Source: an unidentified eubacterium SCB49
GTDB taxonomy: Bacteria; Bacteroidota; Bacteroidia; Flavobacteriales; Flavobacteriaceae
DNA: 64,000 nucleotides
Reading direction: 5' to 3'
NCBI GenBank assembly: GCA_000170815.1
Contig: ABCO01000005.1
Span: 62,001-126,000 of the forward strand
A program made the translations under genes and the position numbers. Below, one piece after another: positions 44,627-54,959 of the stretch (positions are counted from its first letter, which is position 1; every line of letters starts with the position of its first letter). The notes beneath the pieces are model-generated. The model saw only the letters and a list, made by a program, of their open reading frames with translations, did not search any database and was not told where the DNA came from.

Positions 44627-44674
44627 AGTTTAAATTTTTTGTGGGTTAATATAATTTAAGAGATATAATAAGTT

Positions 44675-45598
44675 CTATTTTATTAGTTCTAATTCTTCTC
44701 TTTTAGCTTCGTCTTCTAGGCTTTTTTGCCTCCAATAAGGCTCGTTAATACTTTTTTTCAAGACAACTTCTGTAAGCTCTCCGTCACCATTGTCTTCTGT
44801 CCAAGATAATATTCTATAAGGAAATTCTTTCTCTACATCTATTGTAATTGTTCTAGCGTAGTTTAAGTATTTGACACTATAGCTAACAGTGTTGTCAATT
44901 TCTTTTTTGCTGATATTTGCTTTAGCCACGTTTAAATCTTTGTTAGCAAAGCGGCTATAAAGTGTAGAGAAAATTAAATCTATTTCACCCAATGGTAATT
45001 GTCCTTCATTGATACGAATGCGAGTCATTAATTCTTCTTCTAAAATGGCTGTAGGGATTTCTTTTTCAGTATCTCCGTCAGATTCAAAATATGAGAATTG
45101 TTTAAAATGATAGGTGTCTTTATTGAGGTTGAGTTGTGTAAATGTTTGCCCACACCATTCTTGCATACTCATTGTAAGTTTTAAGGAGTTTGGGTGATTA
45201 TTGTAATCAATAGGAGTAAAGGTAGAACTTAGAATAGCATAGTCATATATACCGGTATTAAATTTTCTAATATTGTTCAATTTCATAACTGAAACATTAT
45301 CGTCTCCAGCGGCATTTGGCTTATCAAGTTTAACTTGTTTCTGTAATGAAAATGGTTCTGTAACAAAAACTAAGACCACTTCACCTTCTCGTATTTCACC
45401 ATAGCGTGATTGTTTTAATTCATAACTATTAATTTCTGCTTTTCCAGCAAACCAATAGTCGTTAAATTTCTTTGAAGTTTTAGCAACAGGTTTCTTTTCT
45501 ATGGTTTGTTTTACTTGTGTTTTTGTGCTCTTGTCTGTTTGGCAAGAGAGCAATGTAACGAAACAGAGTAAAGAAAATATTTTAATGGAGTGTCTCAT
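44675..45598 (-). CDS. Hypothetical lipoprotein
   Basis: A 307-aa protein with a lipoprotein signal (lipobox LLSC) and a beta-rich mature part (for example YWFAGKAEINSYELKQSRYG). The pattern is of an outer-membrane-associated flavobacterial protein I recognise only as hypothetical. ATG at 45598. Confidence 0.75.
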   Translation of the reverse strand: MRHSIKIFSLLCFVTLLSCQTDKSTKTQVKQTIEKKPVAKTSKKFNDYWFAGKAEINSYELKQSRYGEIREGEVVLVFVTEPFSLQKQVKLDKPNAAGDDNVSVMKLNNIRKFNTGIYDYAILSSTFTPIDYNNHPNSLKLTMSMQEWCGQTFTQLNLNKDTYHFKQFSYFESDGDTEKEIPTAILEEELMTRIRINEGQLPLGEIDLIFSTLYSRFANKDLNVAKANISKKEIDNTVSYSVKYLNYARTITIDVEKEFPYRILSWTEDNGDGELTEVVLKKSINEPYWRQKSLEDEAKREELELIK

Positions 45599-45763
45599 AT
45601 TTATAGTTTGTAAATAGCTTAATTCTATTATACTAAATATGACGGAGAATATGAATAAAACTAACGTTAAAAATGACTTTTTTATGAAGTGTTTTTATGT
45701 TGAGGTATTAGCTTACAAAAGTATTTGCTTCATTAACCCAGGAGTGTGAGCTAATGGTGAGAC

Positions 45764-46057
45764 TCAGAAAAAACGTGTTATAATAGAGGTGATTCCCAAA
45801 ATAAAGATTGCTATTATAGTAAACCAAAATTGATAATTACGTATTTCTTTTTGGATGGCACTTAAAACAATGAAAAATAGGCTTAAAATAAATAAAGTTA
45901 AGGCTAATAATGAAAGGTATAAGATAAAATCTTCATTGCGGTTTGGCAGGTTAAATGCGCTTGTATAGCTTATTGTAAGGTAGAATAGTACAATATTTAT
46001 AATAATCACCCAAATTATAAAATGAAAGGCCCATTTTTTAAAATTTATTCCATTCAT
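45764..46057 (-). CDS. Small membrane protein
   Basis: A 97-aa protein with three membrane helices (about 10-30, 46-67 and 76-95). No known family. ATG at 46055-46057. The 165 bp between it and the lipoprotein gene holds nothing I recognise. Confidence 0.65.
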   Translation of the reverse strand: MNGINFKKWAFHFIIWVIIINIVLFYLTISYTSAFNLPNRNEDFILYLSLLALTLFILSLFFIVLSAIQKEIRNYQFWFTIIAIFILGITSIITRFF

Positions 46058-46082
46058 TTTATGATTTTTAATGTTTTAAATT

Positions 46083-46122
46083 TAATAAAAAAATAGGATC
46101 ACAAAGGTTTTTTGTGATCCTA
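46083..46122 (-). terminator. Terminator of prfB
   Basis: TAGGATCACAAA (46094-46105) pairs with TTTGTGATCCTA (46111-46122); on the minus strand the stem is followed by a T-run (46083-46093). Confidence 0.9.
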
Positions 46123-46142
46123 GGTGTTTATCGTCTTATTTA

Positions 46143-47253
46143 TTAAAGTTCATCATCTGCTTTCCCTTGTTGCCCCATCATCATTAAATATGCTTTTAAA
46201 AACTCATCAATATGACCATCAAGTATGGCATCTGGGTTGGTGCTTTCGTGATTATTACGAACATCTTTAACCAGTTTATAAGGTTGTAAAACGTAGTTGC
46301 GTATTTGAGAACCCCATTCAATGGCCATTTTGTTGCCTTCTATTTCGGCACGTTGGGCTTGTTGTTTACGGAGTTCTATTTCATAAAGTTGCGACTTCAG
46401 CATTTGCATCGCTTTCTGACGGTTTTCTAGTTGAGAGCGTGTTTCACTATTGTGAATCACAATACCAGAAGGTTTGTGTGTTAAAATAGCTTTGGTTTCT
46501 ACCTTATTCACATTTTGACCACCAGCACCACCACTTCGTGCAAAATCCCAACCTATATCTGCAGGGTTAATGTCAATCTCGATGGTATCATCTGCAAGGG
46601 GATACACATAAACACTTGCAAAACTAGTATGACGTTTTGCATTACTATCAAAAGGAGAGATACGTACCAGACGGTGTACTCCATTTTCTCCTTTTAACCA
46701 GCCAAAAGCATACTCACCATCGATCTCTAGTGTTACGGTTTTTATACCCGCTACATCACCAGCCTGATAATTAAGTTCTTTTACTTTAAAGCCGTTACGT
46801 TCTGCCCACATTAAGTACATGCGCATTAGCATATTAGCCCAATCACAGCTTTCTGTACCACCAGCACCAGCTGTAATTTGTAAGACGGCACTCATGGCAT
46901 CGCCTTCTTCGCTTAGCATATTTCTAAACTCAAGCGCTTCGATGGCTTCAAATGCTTTTTTATAGCGTTCTTCTACATTTTCTGCGGGAGCTTCACCTTC
47001 TTTAAAAAACTCGTAGATAACTTCTGCATCTTCAAACAGTGTGGTAGCTTCTTCGTAGTCTGTTACCCATTTCTTTTTGCTACGTAACACTTTCATAAAA
47101 GCCTCGGCTTCTTGTGAGTCATTCCAAAAATTAGGGTCAAATGTTTTTTCTTCGTCGTTGCGAATTTCTATCTCTTTGTTCTCAATGTCAAAGATATTGC
47201 CTTAACGCGTCCAGGCGGGAGCGAAGGTCTTGGAGTTGGTCGTTTGTAATCAA
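46143..47253 (-). CDS. prfB: Peptide chain release factor 2, programmed +1 frameshift
   Basis: RF2 ends translation at UGA and UAA. The zero frame begins at TTG (47253) and reads 21 codons (ITNDQLQDLRSRLDALRQYL after the start) to CTT TGA C, where the in-frame UGA (47188-47190) is bypassed by a +1 shift into GAC, continuing for 348 codons; total 369 aa. TTAAGG just upstream is the expected stimulatory site. SPF (RISPFDSNAKR) is the stop-codon reading motif and GGQ (GGAGGQNVNK) the hydrolysis motif. The shift makes RF2 self-regulating. Confidence 0.95.
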
Positions 47254-47473
47254 AGTCTTATTTTTTTTGGTAAAAGTAATATATTATTAAATGAAAGCAT
47301 TTGTAAATCGAATTCGAAATTAAAATTCAAATTAATTTTGGAATTAAAATTTCTGAAGAAAAAAAAGAATGAATTGCTTTTGAGTTACAGTAGGGTAATT
47401 CTATTTTTGAGTACGTAAAAACTAAAAAGGAAAACCTGTAATAATTATAGAATTACGATAAGCGGTCACAAAT

Positions 47474-48502
47474 ATGGATATAATAGATTTAAGAAGCGAT
47501 ACAGTAACAAAGCCTACACCAGCAATGATGCAAGCTATTATGAGTGCAGAAGTAGGTGATGATGTCTATAAAGAAGATCCGTCTGTAAATGCCTTAGAGC
47601 AGTATGTGGCAGATTTATTTGGGATGGATGAAGCTTTGTATTTTCCTACAGGAAGTATGGCAAATCAAGCTGCGATAAAACTCCACACACAGCCAGGAGA
47701 GCAGTTAATTTGTGATAAATGGGCGCATGTGTATAATTATGAGGGTGGAGGCGTTTCTTTTAATAGTGGTGTTTCTTGTAGGCTTATAGATGGTCACCGT
47801 GGTATGATTACCGCGGCTCAAGTAGAAGCGAGCATTAATCTGCCAGATTTTTATCATAGCCCATTAACTTCGTTAGTGTGTTTAGAGAATACCACAAATA
47901 AAGGAGGTGGTGCTTGTTATGATTTTGCCGAAATTTTAAAAATTAAAGCAGTTTGCGATGCACACCAATTAGGGCTACACCTAGATGGAGCTCGTTTAAT
48001 GAATGCGCTTGTTGAAAAAAATGAAACGCCAAAAGAATACGGAAAGGTGTTTGATACTATTTCAATATGCCTTAGTAAAGGATTAGGTGCGCCAATGGGG
48101 ACTGTTCTTGTTGGTAATAAAGATATAATGAAAAATGCTATGAGAGTCCGTAAAGTATTGGGCGGTGGTATGCGTCAAGTTGGTTTTATGGCTGCGGCAG
48201 GTCTTTTTGCGCTCCAGCATCAAGCAACGCAACTGAAAGAAGATCATAAAAAAGCAAAAGAGCTAGCTGAGGTGTTAAGTTCGTGCAGTTATGTTAGTGC
48301 TGTAGAACCTACAGAGACAAATATTATCATTTTTTATCTTGAAAAAGGTATTTCAGAAATACAGTTTATTACAGATCTCGAGCAAAAAGGGATAAGGATT
48401 AGTGCTATGGGTGAAGGCAAGCTAAGAATCGTTACGCATCACGACTATACGACCAAAAAACATGATTTTTTCTTGAACTTTCTCAGTACTTATTTAGCTT
48501 AA
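47474..48502 (+). CDS. Low-specificity L-threonine aldolase
   Basis: A 342-aa PLP enzyme that cleaves threonine/allo-threonine to glycine and acetaldehyde. Starts DLRSDTVTKPTPAMMQAI, with HLDGARLMNA and the cofactor lysine in SICLSKGLGAPMG (near residue 200). ATG at 47474, divergent from prfB. Confidence 0.92.
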   Translation: MDIIDLRSDTVTKPTPAMMQAIMSAEVGDDVYKEDPSVNALEQYVADLFGMDEALYFPTGSMANQAAIKLHTQPGEQLICDKWAHVYNYEGGGVSFNSGVSCRLIDGHRGMITAAQVEASINLPDFYHSPLTSLVCLENTTNKGGGACYDFAEILKIKAVCDAHQLGLHLDGARLMNALVEKNETPKEYGKVFDTISICLSKGLGAPMGTVLVGNKDIMKNAMRVRKVLGGGMRQVGFMAAAGLFALQHQATQLKEDHKKAKELAEVLSSCSYVSAVEPTETNIIIFYLEKGISEIQFITDLEQKGIRISAMGEGKLRIVTHHDYTTKKHDFFLNFLSTYLA

Positions 48503-48631
48503 GAAGAGGTGGGTAGATTTTCTTTAACTGAAAATTCATCTGTTGTCGGTAAAATGTGTGTTTTGTCGATTTCTAAGGGTGTTTGATGTGAAAACCCCCC
48601 TTCAAATATAAATCTCAGCTTTTATAATTCG

Positions 48632-48639
48632 TATCTTTG
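48632..48639 (+). promoter_or_regulatory. -7 element for the OmpA-type gene
   Basis: TATCTTTG is an exact TAnnTTTG match 34 bp before the ATG. Confidence 0.65.
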
Positions 48640-48672
48640 CCAAACTTATTAACTCTTTAAATAAAATCTAAC

Positions 48673-50355
48673 ATGAAAAAAAATATTCTTTTTGGTTTTG
48701 CTCTTATGATTGCTTCTGCATCTTTTGCGCAAGATCTTCCTGCAAATGCTGAGAAAGGTAAGTGTTATGTGCGTTGTGTAACCCCAGATGTTTGGGTGAA
48801 TCAAGATGTAACTGTACAAGTTTCTCCAGCTTATAAAAAATTAAGTGTTGTTCCTGCAACATATGTAACAGAAACAATCACTGTTGAGTCTAAGCAAGCA
48901 GCTGAAGATTTGGAAGTGGTACCTGCGGTATATGATACTGAAGCCTTTACAATAACAACAAAAGAAGCTTCTCAACGTTTAATATCAATTCCGCCTGTAA
49001 GTAGTTCGGAAACATTAACTGTAACCGTTGAAGAGCCAAGTTATTCTCTACGTGTAATCCCTGCGGTATATGAAACGCAAGAATTTACTGTTGAAGTTCA
49101 GCCTGCTTATCAAAAACTAGAAATTATACCAGCTGTTTATGAAACTCGTGAAGTTGAGATTGTTGTAAATGAACCATCACAAAAACTAGAAGTGATACCT
49201 GCAGAATGGGGAACAGAAACTTTAACTTATAAGAAAAGAGAATTTGGAAATTCTATTTCTATTATACCTGCTTCTTTTGGAGAAGATTTTGAAACTATTG
49301 AAATCAAACCAGAGACTGCGCGTTGGGAAATGAGTGATACACCTGCTGCAGATTGCCAGTCTACAGATCCTAACGATTGTCGTTACTGGTGTTATAGAGG
49401 TGTTCCTGCAGAATTTACAACTGTATCGGTTCAAACTTTATTAAAAGACGCATCTTCAGTAAAAACTCCAGATTGTGATCCTAGTAATAATGATGGTAAA
49501 GAGTGTGGTGTAGATACATACACTAGAACAGTTTTATTAAAGCCAGCTACTACTCGTGTCATTGAAATACCTGGTGAAACTAAAATGATTAAAACGACTG
49601 TGATGGCTACTCCTCCTACTACAAGAGTGATAGATGTACCTGCTGTGACAAAGACGATGACTAAAAAAGTGATGGTAACACCTCCAACTACAGAGCGTAT
49701 TGAGATAGCTTCTAAAACAGCTCCAGTGAAGAAAACAATCTTTACTAATGAAACGACAAGAGTAGAGGAGATTCCTGAAATCACAAAGACTTTTACAAAA
49801 AGAGTTATGACAACACCTCCTACTACAAGAGCGGTGCCAATTGATGCACAATCTAAAACACTTAAGGTGACTAAGCTTGCAAGCGATGCTAGTGTAGAAG
49901 AAGAAATTGTTCCTGCAACGACTACAACAGTAACAAAAGAAGTCCTTCAAACAAAAGGTGGACTTACAACTTGGACAGAAGTAGAATGTGCTCTTGTTGA
50001 GTATCAAGCGCTTCCTATTAACTGGAATTTAGGTTCTGCTACATTAACGGCTCAAGCTAAAAATATTATTGATACTCGTTTAATGCCAGTATTAGCACAA
50101 AACCCAGGTGTGAAATTAGAGATTGCATCTCACACAGATTCACGAGGTGGAAAAGCTGCTAACCAAGATCTTTCTGAAAGAAGAGCACAGGCAGTAGCTG
50201 TTTATCTTCAGTCTAAAGGTATTAACAATAGCTTGTTAGTAGCTAATGGTTTTGGAGAAACTAGATTATTAAATAGATGTGCTGATGGTGTTTCTTGTAC
50301 AGAAAAAGAGCACGCAGCAAACCGTAGAACTGAGTTTAGATTGATCAACAACTAA
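48673..50355 (+). CDS. OmpA-family protein with two internal repeat arrays
   Basis: A 560-aa exported protein: signal peptide (MKKNILFGFALMIASASFAQ), then about six repeats of roughly 36 residues built on (V/I)xPAxYxTExxTVE (residues 45-205), a Cys-rich block (DCQSTDPNDCRYWCYRG), a second array on TTRVIxxPxxTKxxxKxVMxTPP (285-420), and a C-terminal OmpA domain (about 445-558; LEIASHTDSRGG, HAANRRTEFRL) that binds peptidoglycan. It likely spans from wall to outer membrane or surface. Confidence 0.88.
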   Translation: MKKNILFGFALMIASASFAQDLPANAEKGKCYVRCVTPDVWVNQDVTVQVSPAYKKLSVVPATYVTETITVESKQAAEDLEVVPAVYDTEAFTITTKEASQRLISIPPVSSSETLTVTVEEPSYSLRVIPAVYETQEFTVEVQPAYQKLEIIPAVYETREVEIVVNEPSQKLEVIPAEWGTETLTYKKREFGNSISIIPASFGEDFETIEIKPETARWEMSDTPAADCQSTDPNDCRYWCYRGVPAEFTTVSVQTLLKDASSVKTPDCDPSNNDGKECGVDTYTRTVLLKPATTRVIEIPGETKMIKTTVMATPPTTRVIDVPAVTKTMTKKVMVTPPTTERIEIASKTAPVKKTIFTNETTRVEEIPEITKTFTKRVMTTPPTTRAVPIDAQSKTLKVTKLASDASVEEEIVPATTTTVTKEVLQTKGGLTTWTEVECALVEYQALPINWNLGSATLTAQAKNIIDTRLMPVLAQNPGVKLEIASHTDSRGGKAANQDLSERRAQAVAVYLQSKGINNSLLVANGFGETRLLNRCADGVSCTEKEHAANRRTEFRLINN

Positions 50356-50385
50356 ACATTGTTTACCTACAACATATTTAAAAAA

Positions 50386-50410
50386 GGCCTCAGCGATGAG
50401 GCCTTTTTTT
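50386..50410 (+). terminator. Terminator after OmpA-type gene
   Basis: GGCCTCA pairs with TGAGGCC around GCGA, followed by a T-run. Confidence 0.9.
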
Positions 50411-50531
50411 TGTTTCTGAAATACTAAAAAATAAAGTTTTCAGTTATCGTTAAAATCTAATTTGAGATTAACCAAAAAAAAATTCATCTTTGGCATAGAT
50501 TATGCTTTTTTATCAAAAATTAAAATATATT

Positions 50532-51044
50532 ATGAAATCTACATTCTTTATTGTGTTTTGTGTGCTTACTTCAATTAGCTACGCGCAAAATTTTTCTATA
50601 GATGCTTCATTTGAAGAAGATACTGTTGAAGCTCCTGTTGTAGAAGAAGTAGTCCAAATAAATAATTGGCTTACAAACCTTGAAGAGGCAAAAGCTATAG
50701 CTAAGCGTGAAAGAAAACCAATTTTACTATACTTTACCGGAAGTGACTGGTGTGCTCCTTGTGTTTCTTTAAAGAAAGATTTTTTTGAAACAGAAGAGTT
50801 TGTACAATATCAAGATGAGTTTGTAATGGTGTATATTGATCTTCCTAGACGTTTAGATATTATCTCTCCAGAGCAAATGGAATATAATAAAAAGATTATC
50901 GCTAAATATAAAACCAATACGTTTCCTAGAATGATGATTTTAGATAGCTCAGGACGTGAGAAAGATGATTTACACGGTTATAGTTCTTATAATACGTATA
51001 AAGACACAAGTCATCATTTTAATATGATCAAAAAGTATATTTAA
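50532..51044 (+). CDS. Thioredoxin-fold protein, exported
   Basis: A 170-aa periplasmic thioredoxin-like protein with active site GSDWCAPCVSLKKDFF (CAPC) and a cis-Pro region NTFPRMMILDSSG. I use ATG at 50532, which begins a good signal peptide (MKSTFFIVFCVLTSISYAQ); the frame from 50502 would add 10 residues. TTGGCATAGATTATGC at 50490-50505 resembles a sigma-54 element with correct spacing; a near-match to TAnnTTTG overlaps it. Confidence 0.85.
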   Translation: MKSTFFIVFCVLTSISYAQNFSIDASFEEDTVEAPVVEEVVQINNWLTNLEEAKAIAKRERKPILLYFTGSDWCAPCVSLKKDFFETEEFVQYQDEFVMVYIDLPRRLDIISPEQMEYNKKIIAKYKTNTFPRMMILDSSGREKDDLHGYSSYNTYKDTSHHFNMIKKYI

Positions 51045-51059
51045 AAATAAAGCAAAAAA

Positions 51060-51090
51060 AATCCCGATGGAAACATTGGGATTTTTTTTG
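51060..51090 (+). terminator. Terminator after thioredoxin-fold gene
   Basis: AATCCCGATG pairs with CATTGGGATT around GAAA, followed by T-run. Confidence 0.9.
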
Positions 51091-51127
51091 TTCTTAGATC
51101 AAAAATGATATTTGTTAAGCGTGCAGT

Positions 51128-51451
51128 CTATTTAAACATATCCATACCTGGTATGTTTGGCATCCCGTCTTTTGCAGCAGCAGCCAGTTCCGCATCATTG
51201 ATGTCAGATGCTTTTTTTATGGCTTTATTTAGTGTTAAAATAAGATAATCTTCTAGTTGTTCTTTGTCAAGAAGTAGGCTGTCATCTATGTTTATTTCTT
51301 TTATTTCGCGATTAGCAGTAAGCGTTATCTTTAACAATCTATCACTACTTTGTTCGTCTAATAATACGTTATTTAAGCGTTGTTTAGTAGCTTCTACTTT
51401 TTCTTGGGTTTCTTTAAGTTTTCCCATCATTCCCATTAGGTCTCCTAACAT
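51128..51451 (-). CDS. YbaB/EbfC nucleoid-associated protein
   Basis: A 107-aa small DNA-binding protein with helix-beta-helix tweezer layout: [19 protein letters not shown], central [17 protein letters not shown], and a helical C-terminus. These bind DNA as dimers and shape the nucleoid. A TAAATTTG promoter element lies at 51483-51476 on the minus strand. Usually linked to dnaX/recR, which are absent here. Confidence 0.88.
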   Translation of the reverse strand: MLGDLMGMMGKLKETQEKVEATKQRLNNVLLDEQSSDRLLKITLTANREIKEINIDDSLLLDKEQLEDYLILTLNKAIKKASDINDAELAAAAKDGMPNIPGMDMFK

Positions 51452-51475
51452 ATTTTTTTACTTTATTGTTAGCTG

Positions 51476-51483
51476 CAAATTTA
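51476..51483 (-). promoter_or_regulatory. -7 element for ybaB-like gene
   Basis: TAAATTTG on the minus strand, 25 bp before the start codon. Confidence 0.6.
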
Positions 51484-51517
51484 GTACTTTGCACAATCAA
51501 TTTTTAACTTTTTTTCA

Positions 51518-53650
51518 ATGAAAAATTTAGTCTTATCAGTGCTGGCTATTGCTAGTTTAATTTCGTGCGATAAAAAGCAAACTTCAATACAAAAGATGAA
51601 TATAAAAGCGCCTTCGGCAGATAAAATAGCAAAAACCATGGAAATTCACGGCGACGTGAGAGTAGATGATTACTATTGGTTAAATGATAAAGAGAATCCA
51701 GAAGTTATAGATTATTTAGAGCGCGAGAATGACTATTACAATAAGATGACTGTGCATACAGATGATCTAAAAGAATCGTTATTTCAGGAAATTAAAGGAA
51801 GAATAAAAGAAGACGATGCCTCGGTTCCATATAAGTATAATGGGTATTACTATATTACTCGTTACGAAAAAGGAAAAGACTACCCTATCCACACGCGTAG
51901 AAAAGGATCTATGGATGCTGAAGAAGAAATCATGTTTGATGTTAATGAAATGGCAAAAGAACATGCGTATTATGCTCTAGGAGGTGTTAATGTGAGTCCA
52001 GATAATAAATTAGTCGCTTTTGGAGTAGATACAGTAAGCCGTCGTAAATACACGATTCATATCAAGAACTTAGAAACAGGTGAAATTTTAGATGAAAATA
52101 TACCAGTAACTACAGGAGGTTCAACTTGGGCTAATGATAATAAAACGCTTTTTTATACAAAGAAAGATGAACAGACTTTACGTTCTAATCAGATTTTTAA
52201 ACATACTTTAGGGACAAGTGAGAAAGAAGATAAGCTAGTTTTTACTGAAGAAGATGACACTTTTAATACCTATGTGTATAAAACTAAATCTAAAAAATAT
52301 ATTGTTATAGGTAGTAGTAGTACTTTAACGTCTGAGTATCAAATTTTAGATGCAGATAAGCCTGAAGGTGATTTTAAGTTATTTCAAAAACGTACCAGAG
52401 GTTTAGAATACGGTTTTTCGCATTATCAAGATCAGTTTTATGTGGTGACCAATAAAGATGGAGCAACTAACTTTAAGTTGATGAAAACCTCAGAAACAAA
52501 GACAGAAAAAGAAAACTGGGAAGAGGTAATACCACATAGAGAAGATGTATTGCTAGAAGATATTGAGATTTTTAAAGATTACCTTGTTGTTAGTGAACGT
52601 AAAAATGGACTTAATGAATTAAGAATCATTAAATGGGAAGACAACAGTGCGTATTTTTTACCCTTTGACAATGAGACATATACTGCTTATGCCACTACAA
52701 ATCTTGATTTTGATACAGAAATACTGAGATATGGGTATAACTCATTAACAACACCTGCTTCGGTTATTGAGTTTAATATGTCTACCAAAGAAAAAACCGT
52801 AATTAAAGAGACGGAAGTATTAGGAGGTAAATTTGATAAAGAGAACTACGAGTCTAAGCGTATTTGGGCAACTGCAGAAGACGGAACAAAAATTCCAATC
52901 TCTATTGTATATAAAAAAGGAATCAAGTTAGACGGTACAAATCCTTTCTTAATGTATGCTTATGGTTCTTATGGATCAACAATAGATCCTTATTTTTCTT
53001 ACTCAAGACTTTCATTATTAGATAGAGGTTTTGTGTTTGGAATTGCACACGTAAGAGGAGGGGAGTATTTAGGTAGAAAATGGTATGAAGATGGGAAACT
53101 ATTAAAAAAGAAGAACACGTTTACTGATTTTATAGATGCTTCAAAATATGTGATTGAGCAAAAGTATACTTCTGCAGATCATTTATATGCTTCTGGAGGT
53201 TCTGCTGGAGGTTTATTAATGGGAGCTATAGTGAATATGTCTCCAGATACTTTTAATGGTGTGATTGCATCTGTGCCTTTTGTAGATGTGATGACTACAA
53301 TGCTAGATGATACCATACCTTTAACTACAGGAGAGTATGATGAATGGGGGAATCCTAACGAAAAAGAATCTTATGATTATATGAGATCGTATTCGCCTTA
53401 TGACAATGTGAAAAAAATAAATTACCCAAATATGTTAGTTACAACAGGATTGCACGACTCACAAGTGCAATATTTTGAGCCAGCCAAATGGGTAGCAAAA
53501 CTGAGAGATTATAAGACCGACGATAACTTGTTATTGTTCCATATAAATATGGATGCAGGACATGGAGGAGCGTCTGGTAGATTTGAAGCTTTAAAAGAAG
53601 TAGCGATGGATTATGCGTTCCTACTTGATTTGGAGGGAATTACTCAATAG
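51518..53650 (+). CDS. S9-family prolyl oligopeptidase, lipoprotein
   Basis: A 710-aa serine peptidase that cuts short peptides after proline or basic residues. Lipoprotein signal (lipobox LISC), beta-propeller (about 70-430) and catalytic alpha/beta domain with Ser562 in GGSAGG, Asp647 in HDSQVQ and His682 in DAGHGG. The N-terminal block VDDYYWLNDKENPEVIDYL is typical of the oligopeptidase B branch. Confidence 0.93.
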   Translation: MKNLVLSVLAIASLISCDKKQTSIQKMNIKAPSADKIAKTMEIHGDVRVDDYYWLNDKENPEVIDYLERENDYYNKMTVHTDDLKESLFQEIKGRIKEDDASVPYKYNGYYYITRYEKGKDYPIHTRRKGSMDAEEEIMFDVNEMAKEHAYYALGGVNVSPDNKLVAFGVDTVSRRKYTIHIKNLETGEILDENIPVTTGGSTWANDNKTLFYTKKDEQTLRSNQIFKHTLGTSEKEDKLVFTEEDDTFNTYVYKTKSKKYIVIGSSSTLTSEYQILDADKPEGDFKLFQKRTRGLEYGFSHYQDQFYVVTNKDGATNFKLMKTSETKTEKENWEEVIPHREDVLLEDIEIFKDYLVVSERKNGLNELRIIKWEDNSAYFLPFDNETYTAYATTNLDFDTEILRYGYNSLTTPASVIEFNMSTKEKTVIKETEVLGGKFDKENYESKRIWATAEDGTKIPISIVYKKGIKLDGTNPFLMYAYGSYGSTIDPYFSYSRLSLLDRGFVFGIAHVRGGEYLGRKWYEDGKLLKKKNTFTDFIDASKYVIEQKYTSADHLYASGGSAGGLLMGAIVNMSPDTFNGVIASVPFVDVMTTMLDDTIPLTTGEYDEWGNPNEKESYDYMRSYSPYDNVKKINYPNMLVTTGLHDSQVQYFEPAKWVAKLRDYKTDDNLLLFHINMDAGHGGASGRFEALKEVAMDYAFLLDLEGITQ

Positions 53651-53664
53651 TCAATCTTTTTTTG

Positions 53665-53672
53665 TAAATTTG
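53665..53672 (+). promoter_or_regulatory. -7 element for cysteine-synthase-like gene
   Basis: TAAATTTG, exact TAnnTTTG match, 52 bp before the ATG. Confidence 0.6.
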
Positions 53673-53724
53673 CACCATATTTCAACGGCGTAAAATTTCC
53701 GAAGAAATACAGAAAACATCTTGA

Positions 53725-54762
53725 ATGAAAGAAGCTAAAAAAGTTTATAAAAACGTTCTAGAATTAATTGGTAACACACCATTAATAGAACTTAATGAAA
53801 TAACAAAAGGGATGAAGGGAAACTACTTTGCAAAAGTAGAAGCTTTTAATCCAGGTCACTCCGCTAAAGATAGGATTGCATTACACATATTAGAAAATGC
53901 TGAAGCAAAAGGCATCATCAAACCTGGTGATACAATTGTAGAAACAACTTCTGGTAATACAGGTTTTAGTATTGCAATGGTAAGTGCACTTAAAGGATAT
54001 AAGTGTATTCTTGCTGTGAGTTCTAAGTCTTCTAAGGATAAAATAGACATGTTAAAGACAATGGGTGCTGAGGTACACGTTTGTCCAGCACATGTGGCGG
54101 CAGATGATCCACGTTCGTATTATGAAGTTGCAAAACGTATCCATCTAGAAACTCCGGGTTCTGTTTATATTAACCAGTACTTTAACGAGTTAAATATTGA
54201 AGCACATTACGCTTCTACGGGGCCAGAAATTTGGGAGCAGACTAACGGTGAGATTACTCACTTAGTAGCTTGTAGTGGTACAGGGGGTACTATTTCTGGT
54301 ACAGCACGTTTCTTAAAAGAAAAAAATCCTAACATACAAGTTTTAGGAATAGATGCATATGGATCTGTGCTTCAGAAATTTCATGAAACTGGAGAACTGG
54401 ATAAAAACGAAATATACCCATACCGTATAGAAGGTTTAGGGAAAAACTTAATCCCGTCTGCAACAGACTTTAGTCAAATAGATTCTTTTACTAAAGTGAC
54501 AGATGGTGAGAGTGCACTAACTGCTAGAGATCTTGCTAAGAAAGAAGGTTTATTTGTTGGTTATACCAGTGGAGCGGCAATGCAAGGAACTAAGCAATTA
54601 AACGAGCAAGGTGTCTTTGATGAAAATAGTAAAGTAGTTATTATTTTTCCAGATCACGGTTCACGCTATATGAGTAAAATATATGACGATGAGTGGATGA
54701 AACTTAACGGGTTTCTTGATGAAGCTGTACAAGAAACAAAAGCAGTTGAATACGTAAAGTAG
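53725..54762 (+). CDS. Cysteine-synthase-family PLP enzyme
   Basis: A 345-aa fold-type II PLP enzyme of the cysteine synthase/cystathionine beta-synthase group. The cofactor lysine is K48 in NPGHSAKDR, where NPxxSVKDR is usual; TTSGNTGFS binds the substrate carboxylate and GTGGTISG the phosphate. The end reads [17 protein letters not shown], as in CBS-type proteins. Candidate products are cysteine, cystathionine or cysteate. Its neighbour is an alpha-oxoamine synthase, which makes cysteate synthesis for sulfonolipids worth considering. Confidence 0.85.
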   Translation: MKEAKKVYKNVLELIGNTPLIELNEITKGMKGNYFAKVEAFNPGHSAKDRIALHILENAEAKGIIKPGDTIVETTSGNTGFSIAMVSALKGYKCILAVSSKSSKDKIDMLKTMGAEVHVCPAHVAADDPRSYYEVAKRIHLETPGSVYINQYFNELNIEAHYASTGPEIWEQTNGEITHLVACSGTGGTISGTARFLKEKNPNIQVLGIDAYGSVLQKFHETGELDKNEIYPYRIEGLGKNLIPSATDFSQIDSFTKVTDGESALTARDLAKKEGLFVGYTSGAAMQGTKQLNEQGVFDENSKVVIIFPDHGSRYMSKIYDDEWMKLNGFLDEAVQETKAVEYVK

Positions 54763-54782
54763 TACAACATAGATTTAAAAAA

Positions 54783-54815
54783 AAAGCCCGATTTTAAAAA
54801 TCGGGCTTTTTTTTG
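54783..54815. terminator. Terminator after cysteine-synthase-like gene
   Basis: AAGCCCGATTTT pairs with AAAATCGGGCTT, followed by T8. Confidence 0.92.
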
Positions 54816-54926
54816 CTTGTAAATTAATGATGTTTTATCAAAATAGTTAATAATTAATACTAAAACGGTTCATAACTCCTAGTGAATTGTGTCCTTTAAT
54901 TGTATGTGAATCAGGATTAATTTGAG

Positions 54927-54934
54927 TAAATTTG
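54927..54934 (+). promoter_or_regulatory. -7 element for alpha-oxoamine synthase gene
   Basis: TAAATTTG, with TTG at 54900-54902; 26 bp before the ATG. Confidence 0.65.
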
Positions 54935-54959
54935 CCGCCTCATAGCAAAATTTATTTTG

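Noticed and set aside
47097..47190. Frameshift error or pseudogene in prfB
   Set aside because: The CTT TGA C site with its upstream purine-rich element is the known programmed RF2 frameshift.
49431..50007. Antisense ORFs within the OmpA-type gene
   Set aside because: They arise from the repeated Thr/Pro codons of the real gene; low-complexity translations.
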